Assembly (NCBI GenBank): GCA_016192435.1
Contig: JACPUD010000055.1
Location: 1-56,433 of the forward strand
Length of the DNA: 56,433 bases
Reading direction: 5' to 3'
Source: Rhodocyclales bacterium
GTDB lineage: Bacteria; Pseudomonadota; Gammaproteobacteria; Burkholderiales; Rhodocyclaceae
In this document: piece by piece, positions 40,962 through 47,862 of the stretch
Numbering within the stretch: the stretch's first letter is position 1
Layout of the letters: each line of letters begins with the position of its first letter
Notes under the pieces: generated by a model
What the model was told of the DNA's origin: nothing
The model's database searches: none
Seen by the model: the letters and a program-made list of their open reading frames with translations, nothing else
Made by a program: the position numbers and the translations under genes

Positions 40962-42321
40962 CCGAATCCTGATTGTCGACGACGAGGAAATCGCCGTGCG
41001 CAACTTGAGCCACGTCATGATGGCGGAGGGCTACGAGGTCACCACGGCGCATAGCGGCAGCGAAGCACTGGCGTTGCTCGAAAGCCGGCAGTTCGACCTG
41101 CTGCTGACCGACCTGCGCATGGAGAGGATCGACGGCATGGTTCTGCTCAAGGCCTGCAAGGAACTCCACCCGGACAGCGAAGTTATCGTCATCACCGGTT
41201 ATGCCACTACGGAAACCGCGGTACACGCGATGAAACTCGGCGCCTTCCATTACATCGCCAAGCCCTTCCATTTCGACGAAGTCAGGAAAGTCGTCGCCGA
41301 AGCGCTGGAAAAATTGCGGCTGCGTCGTGAAAACCAGCGGCTGCGAGCCGAGATCGCCAGCTACCGCGGCAAGGCAAAATTCATCACTCAGGATGCGGCC
41401 ACCCTGCGCATGCTCGACCTGGCGCGACAGATCGCCCCCACCGACTGCAACGTCCTCGTTACCGGCGACAGCGGCACCGGCAAGGAACTGCTGGTGCAGT
41501 TCCTCCATCGCCACAGCGGCCGCCACAGCGGCCCCCTGGTCGCGGTCAATTGCGGCGCCTTCAACAAGGAATTGTTCGCCAACGAGCTTTTTGGTCACGA
41601 GCGCGAGGCCTTCACCGGCGCCGCAAGCGCGCGCAAGGGCCTGATCGAAGCTGCGTCGGGAGGCACGCTGTTTCTCGACGAAATCACCGAGATGCCGCCG
41701 GAGATGCAGGTCAAGCTGTTGCGCGTCATCCAGGAGAGGGAGGTGCTGCGTCTGGGCGCCACCGTACCGATCAAGGTTGACCTCCGCGTCGTCGCTGCCA
41801 CCAATCGCGATATCGCGCAGGCTGTCGCGGACCAAGTTCTTCGCCCGGACCTGTACTTCCGCCTCAATGTGGTCACTCTGCACATTACCCCGCTGGCGCA
41901 GCGGCCTGACGACATCCCGTTGCTGGCGCAGCATCTTCTGCACAAATTCTCGCTGCAGATGGATAAGCCAGTCTTGGCGATCACGCCCGATGCACTCGAA
42001 CGCCTGCAGGCCTATGCCTTCCCCGGCAACGTGCGCGAACTGGAAAATATCATCGAGCGCGGGGTGGCAATTTCCGTCGGCGACACCCTCGGGCTGGAGC
42101 AGTTGCCACCTCATCTGCGATCCGGCGAGCTCGCCGTTTTCCGCAAGAAGAATGGCCGCATACCGACCCTGGACGAGCAGGAGCACGATTACATCCGCTG
42201 GGTGCTCGACGCAGTCGGTGGCAACCAGACTCTCGCCGCACAGGCGTTGGGCATCAACCGCAGCTCGCTCTGGCGCAAGCTCAAAACCAGGAGCGCCGAT
42301 GACCATCCCACACCCCAATGA
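40942..42321 (+). CDS. NtrC-family sigma-54-dependent response regulator
   Basis: The product has 459 residues. The receiver has DDE at 13-15 and phospho-Asp at about 57 (LLTDLRM). The AAA+ domain has Walker A GDSGTGKELL, Walker B GGTLFLDEITEM and the arginine-finger region LRPDLYFRLNVV. The C-terminal Fis-type helix-turn-helix reads GGNQTLAAQALGINRSSLWRKLK. The sigma-54 contact loop reads EAFTGA instead of the usual GAFTGA; substitution at the first Gly is known in natural family members and may be tolerated. It overlaps the upstream kinase by 20 bases. Its targets should have -24/-12 promoters, but I found none by eye in the intergenic regions here. Confidence 0.9.
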   Translation: MHMKKPDRILIVDDEEIAVRNLSHVMMAEGYEVTTAHSGSEALALLESRQFDLLLTDLRMERIDGMVLLKACKELHPDSEVIVITGYATTETAVHAMKLGAFHYIAKPFHFDEVRKVVAEALEKLRLRRENQRLRAEIASYRGKAKFITQDAATLRMLDLARQIAPTDCNVLVTGDSGTGKELLVQFLHRHSGRHSGPLVAVNCGAFNKELFANELFGHEREAFTGAASARKGLIEAASGGTLFLDEITEMPPEMQVKLLRVIQEREVLRLGATVPIKVDLRVVAATNRDIAQAVADQVLRPDLYFRLNVVTLHITPLAQRPDDIPLLAQHLLHKFSLQMDKPVLAITPDALERLQAYAFPGNVRELENIIERGVAISVGDTLGLEQLPPHLRSGELAVFRKKNGRIPTLDEQEHDYIRWVLDAVGGNQTLAAQALGINRSSLWRKLKTRSADDHPTPQ

Positions 42322-42327
42322 CGCCGC

Positions 42328-42348
42328 CGCCGTATCGCCAGCGCCAAC
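42328..42348 (+). repeat. Dispersed 21-bp element, copy 3 (after the ntrC-type gene)
   Basis: CGCCGTATCGCCAGCGCCAAC, a perfect consensus copy, starting seven bases after the stop of the NtrC-type gene and 27 bases before the OmpR-type regulator start. Confidence 0.6.
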
Positions 42349-42374
42349 TCTCACCACTGCAAAATAGTCCGGCC

Positions 42375-43133
42375 ATGCCCACAGCAGCATCCCTCAACCA
42401 TTCGCCGCAGAAAACCGCGCCCCTGAAAATCCTGGTGGTCGAGGACAACCCGGATCTGGCCGCCAACCTGGTCGATTACCTGGAAGCACGCGGCCATCTG
42501 GTGGATGCGGCCGGCGACGGCCTGAGCGGACTGCATCTGGCCAGCAGCCAGAGTTTCGACGTGATCCTGCTCGACCTGATCCTGCCCGGCATGGACGGCA
42601 TCGCGCTGTGCCGTCGTCTGCGTGAGGAAGTCGGCAAGGCGACGCCGATCCTGATGCTGACCGCGCGCGACACCCTCGACGACAAGATCGCCGGCCTCGA
42701 AGCCGGCGCCGACGATTACCTGGTCAAGCCCTTCGCCCTGCGCGAGGTGGCCGCGCGCATCCTGGCGCTGGCAAGACGCGCCCAGGCCAGCGTGGCGCAG
42801 GGTGAGTTGCGCGTGGCCGACCTGTGCTTCGACACCGCGACCTTGCGCGTCACGCGCGGCGGCCGTGACATCGCCCTGCCGCCGATCCCGCTGCGCATGC
42901 TCGAAACTCTGCTGCGCGCCTCGCCGCGCGTGCTCGGCCGCGAGGAAATGGAGCGCGCCATCTGGCACGACGCGCCGCCGGATTCCGACGCCCTGCGCAG
43001 CCACCTGCACCTGCTGCGCGCCGCGATCGACAAGCCTTTCCGCCAACCCTTGCTGCACACCCTGCGCGGGCTCGGCTGGCAGATCGCCGCACCCGAACCG
43101 GCCGACCCCGCCGACGATGGCACGCCGCCGTAG
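42375..43133 (+). CDS. OmpR/PhoB-family response regulator
   Basis: The 252-residue product has a receiver domain (KILVVEDNPDLAANLVDYL) with phospho-Asp at about 67 (VILLDLILPGMDG), Thr in LMLTARD and Lys in YLVKPFALREV. The C-terminal winged helix (about 155-235) includes FDTATLRVTRGGRDIALPPIPLRMLETLLRASPRVLGREEMERAIW and ends DKPFRQPLLHTLRGLGWQI. This class binds direct repeats with an 11-bp period and often contacts the polymerase next to the -10. The three TTGACG-N5-TTSACG boxes in the window fit that class, and one lies immediately upstream of the neighbouring SulP-USP gene, so this regulator is the best local candidate to bind them. It overlaps its kinase by 17 bases. Confidence 0.9.
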   Translation: MPTAASLNHSPQKTAPLKILVVEDNPDLAANLVDYLEARGHLVDAAGDGLSGLHLASSQSFDVILLDLILPGMDGIALCRRLREEVGKATPILMLTARDTLDDKIAGLEAGADDYLVKPFALREVAARILALARRAQASVAQGELRVADLCFDTATLRVTRGGRDIALPPIPLRMLETLLRASPRVLGREEMERAIWHDAPPDSDALRSHLHLLRAAIDKPFRQPLLHTLRGLGWQIAAPEPADPADDGTPP

Positions 43134-44391
43134 TCTTCGTCTGCGCGTCGCCATGGCCTTCGCCGGCCTGGGCGCCGCGCTGAGCCTGCTGCTTAGCCTC
43201 GGCATCTGGTTCGCCACCCTCGACGTGTCGCAGCGACTGATGGATCAGACGCTGAAGGCCGAGCTGGAGGACTACATGGCGCGCCGCGCGCGCAATCCGA
43301 ACTCGCTGCCGCCGGCCGCCGCCAGCCTGCGCGGCTATTCCATGGCCTCCGGCTCCTCGGGCGCCGACCTGCCGCCGTCCCTGCGCGCCCTGCCTGCGGG
43401 CCAGCACGAAATCGAACTCGACGGCATCCCGTATCGCGCGGCGGTCGCCGAACAGGACGGCAGCCGCTATGTGATCCTGTTCGACGAGGTGCGGCAGAAG
43501 CGCCGCCAGCAGCGCTTCCTCGGCTACCTGGTGGCCGGCGCGGTAATGATGACCCTGCTCGCCGCGGTGGGCGGCCTGTGGCTGGCCGGGCGCGTGATCG
43601 CACCGGTCACCGAACTGGCGCGGGCGGTGACCGAGGCCGACCCGGAAAGTCCGCCGCGCCTGCCGGCCATCGCGGCCGCCGCCGCCCCGGGCGACGAGAT
43701 CGACGAACTGGCGCATGCCTTCGAGCGCTACCTGGCGCGTCTGGCCGCCTTCGTCGAGCGCGAACGCAGCTTCGCCGCCGATGCCAGCCACGAACTGCGC
43801 ACGCCGCTGGCGGTGATCCGCGGCGCCGCCGAGGTGCTCGCCGAAGACCCGGGGCTGGACTCAGCGCAGCGCGAACGCGTGGCGCGCATCGAACGCGCGG
43901 CCGAGGAAATGGCGCAACTGATCGCCGCGCTGCTGCTGCTGGCGCGCGAGGACTACGCACCGCTCGACGAAACCTGCGATGCGACGCGCCTTGCCGCTGC
44001 CTGCATCGAGCGCTATCGCACGCTGGCGGCGTCGCGCGGCACGACGCTGAAACTCGACGCACCGGCGACGGTGGAACTCAAGGTGCCGCCGGCGCTGTTT
44101 GCCATCGTCATCGCCAACCTGGTGCACAACGCGGTGGCCCATACGCGCGATGGCGTCATCGCGGTCGCGCTCGACCCCGCGTCGCTGACGGTGGAGGACA
44201 GCGGCAGCGGCATCGGCGACGAGGCGCTGGCCCGCGTCTTCGAGCGCCACTACCGCGGACCCGAGAGTGCCGGCACCGGCATCGGCCTGTTTCTCGTCAA
44301 ACGCGTCTGCGACCGCCTCGGCTGGCAGGTCGCGCTGCGCAGCGATCTCGAGAAAGGCACTACGGTCACCCTGGGCTTCACGACTTCTTGA
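43117..44391 (+). CDS. Sensor histidine kinase (HisKA, OmpR partner)
   Basis: The 424-residue product has TM1 at about 12-33, a short periplasmic domain of about 100 residues (DVSQRLMDQTLKAELEDYM) and TM2 at about 136-158. HAMP-like text follows (GRVIAPVTELARAVTEADPE), then the H-box with His at about 225 (FAADASHELRTPLAVIRG) and an ATPase domain (NLVHNAVAHT, VEDSGSGIGD, TGIGLFLVKRV). Unusually, the G2 region HYRGPESAGTGIG and the short N-box leave a compact ATPase domain. It overlaps the regulator by 17 bases in another frame. Its stop codon is inside the first TTGACG of promoter site C, which belongs to the next gene. Confidence 0.88.
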   Translation: MARRRSLRLRVAMAFAGLGAALSLLLSLGIWFATLDVSQRLMDQTLKAELEDYMARRARNPNSLPPAAASLRGYSMASGSSGADLPPSLRALPAGQHEIELDGIPYRAAVAEQDGSRYVILFDEVRQKRRQQRFLGYLVAGAVMMTLLAAVGGLWLAGRVIAPVTELARAVTEADPESPPRLPAIAAAAAPGDEIDELAHAFERYLARLAAFVERERSFAADASHELRTPLAVIRGAAEVLAEDPGLDSAQRERVARIERAAEEMAQLIAALLLLAREDYAPLDETCDATRLAAACIERYRTLAASRGTTLKLDAPATVELKVPPALFAIVIANLVHNAVAHTRDGVIAVALDPASLTVEDSGSGIGDEALARVFERHYRGPESAGTGIGLFLVKRVCDRLGWQVALRSDLEKGTTVTLGFTTS

Positions 44392-44420
44392 CGCTACCTT
44401 CACGCGGCAACGCCTAGCAT
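44388..44420 (+). promoter_or_regulatory. Direct-repeat activator site plus -10, site C (SulP-USP gene)
   Basis: TTGACG (44388-44393, overlapping the kinase stop), five bases, TTCACG (44399-44404), ten bases (CGGCAACGCC), then TAGCAT (44415-44420). The spacing is identical to sites A and B. The predicted start is near 44427, about 50 bases before the ATG chosen for the SulP-USP gene. Confidence 0.65.
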
Positions 44421-44479
44421 GACCGTTTGCTCCCGGCATCCTGCCGGCTTTGAGTCAACATTACGATCTGCTAATATTC

Positions 44480-47101
44480 ATGGCTTCCGTCCTGCCACAG
44501 TCCTTCGGCGACACGCCGACTCCCGCCAACATGAAACTGCCTGCCGGCCCGCTGGCCAGACTTTTCCCCTTCCTGTTGTGGTGGCCGCTGATCACCCGCC
44601 GCTCGTTGCGCGACGACCTGCTGGCCGGCTTCAGCGGCGCCCTGATCGTGCTGCCGCAGGGCGTCGCCTTCGCCACCATCGCCGGCCTGCCGCCGCAATA
44701 CGGCCTCTATGCGGCGATGATGCCGGCGGTGATCGGCGCGCTGTTCGGGTCGAGCTGGCACCTGGTCTCGGGGCCGACCACGGCGATTTCGATCGCCGTT
44801 TTCGCCGCGCTGTCGCACCAGGCCGAACCCGGCTCGGCGCAGTACATCAATCTGGTGCTGACGCTGACCTTCCTGGTCGGCGTGTTCCAGCTGGTGCTGG
44901 GACTGGCGCGCATGGGCGCCCTGGTGAATTTCATTTCGCACACCGTGGTGATCGGCTTCACCGCCGGCGCGGCGATCCTGATCGCGGCGAGCCAGGTGCG
45001 CAATTTCTTCGGCATCGACATTCCGCGCGGCACGCCCTTCTACGAAATCATCCGCCAGTTGATCGTGCAGGCCGGCAACATCAATCCCTGGGTCGCCGCC
45101 ATCGGCGGCGTCACGCTGGCCACCGGCATCCTCGCCCGCCGCTACCTGAAGAAGATTCCCTACATGATCGCGGCGATGATCGTCGGCAGCATCGTGGCGG
45201 AAATCCTCAACCTCTGGCAGGGCCAGGATTCCACCGGCATCAAAACCGTCGGCGCCCTGCCCGCCCAGTTGCCGCCGCTGTCGATTCCCGACTTCTCGCT
45301 CGACACCTTGCGCCATACCCTGGGCCCGGCACTGGTCATCACCATGCTGGCGCTGACCGAGGCAGTGTCGATTTCGCGCGCCATTGCGGTGCGCTCCGAG
45401 CAGCGCATCGACGCCAACCAGGAATTCATCGGCCAGGGCCTGTCCAACCTGGTCGGGTCGTTTTTCTCGGCTTACGCATCGAGCGGTTCCTTCAACCGCA
45501 GCGGAGTGAACTACGAAGCCGGCGCGCGCACACCGCTGGCCTCGATCTTCGCCACGGCCTTCCTGCTGCTGGTGCTGCTGCTGGTGGCGCCGCTTGCCGC
45601 CTACCTACCGAATGCGGCCATGGGCGGCATCCTGTTCCTGGTGGCCTGGGGCCTGATCGACTTCCACCACATCACGCATATCTGGCACACCAGCAAGGCC
45701 GAATCGGTAATCCTCGGCGCGACCCTGGTCGGCACCCTGTTCAATCTCGAAGCCGGGATATTCATCGGCGTCTTCCTCTCGCTGGTGATGTATCTCTACC
45801 GCTCGTCGAAGCCCGAGATCGTGCCCCTGGTGCCGGCGCCCGAGGAAGGCGCCTATCACTTCGTGCGTGCCAAGGGACGGCCCGAGTGCCCGCAACTGCG
45901 CATCGTGCGCGTCAACGGTTCGGTGTATTTCGGCGCCGCCAGTTACGTGCAGCAGGCCTTGCAGCAGATCGACGAGGACAACCCACAGCAGAAATCGGTG
46001 CTGATCGCTGCCGCCAGCCTCAATACCATCGACATCGCCGGCGCCGAAATCCTGGCGCAGGAAGCGCGGCGGCGGCGGCGCCTGGGCGGCGGCCTGTATT
46101 TCTACCGCCTGAATCAGGCGAACCACCAGTTTCTGCGCCAGGGCGGCTACACCAAAGACATCGGCGAAGGCGCCTTCTTCCCGGTGATGACCGACGTCAC
46201 CAGCGCGCTGTACTGGACTCTCGACCCGGACATCTGCCGCACCTGCAAGACGCGCATCTTCAAGCCCTGCACCGGCAAGCTGCTGCCCGACGGCTTCCGC
46301 CGCCAGCGCCTGCTGCTGGCCACCGACGGCAGCGAGTTCAGCCATGCGCCGCAGGAAATCGCCATCGCGCTGGCCAGGAGCTTCGGCGTCACGCTCGACG
46401 TGATGACCTCGGTGCCGACCGCGGAAGATGATGAAATGGCCCGCGCCCGGCTCGCGGTGGCCACCCGCACGGCGCTGGTGGCCGGGGTCCATGCCGAGGA
46501 AATCGTGCGCCACGGCAAGCCGGCGGTGAAGGAAGTGATCGCCGCCGCCAAGGCGGCCGACACCAACATCCTGATCATCGGCCGCCGGCCGCCGCGCGGC
46601 GACCTCAAGGAACGCCTGCTGGGCGACATCGCCGAGCAGATCATCGACCAGGCCCACTGCCATGTGCTGATCGCCGGCTGGCAGTCGCACATGTGGCGGC
46701 AGCGCATCCTGGTCGTCTGCGACGGGTCGATGGACAGCGACCGCGTCGCCGAACTCGCCGGCCAGATCGCCAAAACCACGCGCACCCCGCTGACCCTGGT
46801 GGCGACGGTGGCCATCGACAAGGACCGCGAGAACGCGGTCGACGATCTGGCGCAGAAGGCCGCCCGGATCCGCGTCGAAGGCATCGAATGCGACAGCCTG
46901 ATCGTCGAAGGCACTCCGGAGCAGGCGATCCCGGCCGCGGCGCATCAACTCGGCGCCGATCTGGTGGTGATCGGCTATCAGCAGAGCCTGGGCCGCGGCA
47001 TGGCCGACCAGGTCATCGGCCGCCTCGACTGCGCCGTGCTGGTGGTGCGCTCCGGCGCCGAGGCGCCGGCCATCGACAGCGCGGTGGCGAAACAGGCCTG
47101 A
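44480..47101 (+). CDS. SulP transporter fused to STAS, a Cys-rich linker and two universal-stress domains
   Basis: The 873-residue product begins with a SulP core (DDLLAGFSGALIVLPQGVAFATIAGLPPQYGLYAAMMPAVI, SSWHLVSGPTTAISIAV, NRSGVNYEAGARTPLASI). A STAS domain follows, in which the usual Asp-x-Ser is DIAG (NTIDIAGAEIL), so the Ser is replaced. A linker has C586-x2-C589-x7-C597 (CRTCKTRIFKPC). Two USP domains follow (RLLLATDGSEFSH, and RILVVCDGSMDSD to YQQSLGRGMADQVIGRLDCAVLVV). The domain order is rare compared with SulP-STAS alone. Starts at 44450 (TTG) and 44531 are alternatives. It parallels the TauE-USP-USP protein and is preceded by site C. Ion transport gated by nucleotide or stress state is the natural inference. 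Confidence 0.87.
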   Translation: MASVLPQSFGDTPTPANMKLPAGPLARLFPFLLWWPLITRRSLRDDLLAGFSGALIVLPQGVAFATIAGLPPQYGLYAAMMPAVIGALFGSSWHLVSGPTTAISIAVFAALSHQAEPGSAQYINLVLTLTFLVGVFQLVLGLARMGALVNFISHTVVIGFTAGAAILIAASQVRNFFGIDIPRGTPFYEIIRQLIVQAGNINPWVAAIGGVTLATGILARRYLKKIPYMIAAMIVGSIVAEILNLWQGQDSTGIKTVGALPAQLPPLSIPDFSLDTLRHTLGPALVITMLALTEAVSISRAIAVRSEQRIDANQEFIGQGLSNLVGSFFSAYASSGSFNRSGVNYEAGARTPLASIFATAFLLLVLLLVAPLAAYLPNAAMGGILFLVAWGLIDFHHITHIWHTSKAESVILGATLVGTLFNLEAGIFIGVFLSLVMYLYRSSKPEIVPLVPAPEEGAYHFVRAKGRPECPQLRIVRVNGSVYFGAASYVQQALQQIDEDNPQQKSVLIAAASLNTIDIAGAEILAQEARRRRRLGGGLYFYRLNQANHQFLRQGGYTKDIGEGAFFPVMTDVTSALYWTLDPDICRTCKTRIFKPCTGKLLPDGFRRQRLLLATDGSEFSHAPQEIAIALARSFGVTLDVMTSVPTAEDDEMARARLAVATRTALVAGVHAEEIVRHGKPAVKEVIAAAKAADTNILIIGRRPPRGDLKERLLGDIAEQIIDQAHCHVLIAGWQSHMWRQRILVVCDGSMDSDRVAELAGQIAKTTRTPLTLVATVAIDKDRENAVDDLAQKAARIRVEGIECDSLIVEGTPEQAIPAAAHQLGADLVVIGYQQSLGRGMADQVIGRLDCAVLVVRSGAEAPAIDSAVAKQA

Positions 47102-47122
47102 CGCCGGGGCGCCAGCGCCAAC
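47102..47122 (+). repeat. Dispersed 21-bp element, copy 5 (directly after the SulP-USP stop)
   Basis: CGCCGGGGCGCCAGCGCCAAC begins one base after the SulP-USP stop codon. It is the most divergent copy in the central three bases. Confidence 0.5.
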
Positions 47123-47174
47123 TTTCCGGCCGCTGCGCCATAATCGGGCATTCCCCCACCACAGGAAGCCCGCC

Positions 47175-47831
47175 ATGGGACACCGCCTCTCGAAAATCTA
47201 CACCCGTACCGGCGACGCCGGCACCACCGGCCTCGGCGACGGCTCGCGCACCGCCAAGAATTCCGCCCGCGTCGCCGCCATGGGCGACATCGATGAGCTC
47301 AACTCGCTGCTCGGCGTGATCCTCTGCGAGGAGCTGCCGGCCGACGTCCGCGAGCTGTTCACCGGGATCCAGCACGACTTGTTCGATCTCGGCGGCGAAA
47401 TCTCGATACCCGGCGCGACGCTGCTCAAAGCCACGCAGCCGGCGCGACTGGAAGCCGCCATCGACCGCTACAACGCCGATCTCGGCCCGCTCAAGGAATT
47501 CATCCTGCCGGGTGCAGGAATTCCCCTTCCCCCCAGCCCCCTTCCCGAAGGGGGTGACGACGGTTCGCGGACTGCGTCCGCTCCGGGTGGTGAAACGCGC
47601 GACTCGGGGCGGCCCAGCGCCGCGCGCGCTGCCGCGCTGACCCACCTCGCGCGCACCGTCTGCCGCCGCGCCGAACGCATGACAGTGGCACTGGCCGCCG
47701 AGGAAGCCGTCTCCGACGCGGGGCGGCAATACCTGAACCGCCTCTCCGACCTGCTGTTCGTGCTCGGCCGCTGGCTCAACAAGGCCGCCGGCGGTGGCGA
47801 CGTGTTGTGGCAGAAAGGCAGGAACGCCTGA
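47175..47831 (+). CDS. PduO-type cob(I)alamin adenosyltransferase with a repeat-derived insertion
   Basis: The 218-residue product begins with the PduO signature KIYTRTGDAGTTGLGDGSR (P-loop-like ATP site) and ends with RTVCRRAERMTVALAAEE and YLNRLSDLLFVLGRWLN, all standard for the five-helix trimeric enzyme that adenosylates cobalamin. Between EFILPG and AARAAALTHLARTVC, where the family normally continues directly with GG-x-xAA, there is an extra stretch of about 35 residues (IPLPPSPLPEGGDDGSRT) encoded by a C-rich hairpin repeat. The reading frame stays open. The insertion lies in a loop before the third helix, so activity may survive. The real start is the ATG at 47175; a CATAAT at 47139 may be the -10. 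Confidence 0.88.
   Translation: MGHRLSKIYTRTGDAGTTGLGDGSRTAKNSARVAAMGDIDELNSLLGVILCEELPADVRELFTGIQHDLFDLGGEISIPGATLLKATQPARLEAAIDRYNADLGPLKEFILPGAGIPLPPSPLPEGGDDGSRTASAPGGETRDSGRPSAARAAALTHLARTVCRRAERMTVALAAEEAVSDAGRQYLNRLSDLLFVLGRWLNKAAGGGDVLWQKGRNA
47514..47618 (+). repeat. In-frame repeat insertion inside the adenosyltransferase gene
   Basis: About 105 bases interrupt the conserved coding sequence. The left part holds the hairpin CCCCCTTC-CC-GAAGGGGG (47537-47554) and C-rich text of the same kind as the intergenic repeats at 25139 and 32787. The insertion length is a multiple of three, so the frame is preserved. Exact borders are estimated from the family consensus remembered, not from an alignment. 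Confidence 0.55.
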
Positions 47832-47862
47832 CGCTGCGCGCCGCCGGCGCCCCGCACGGCGA

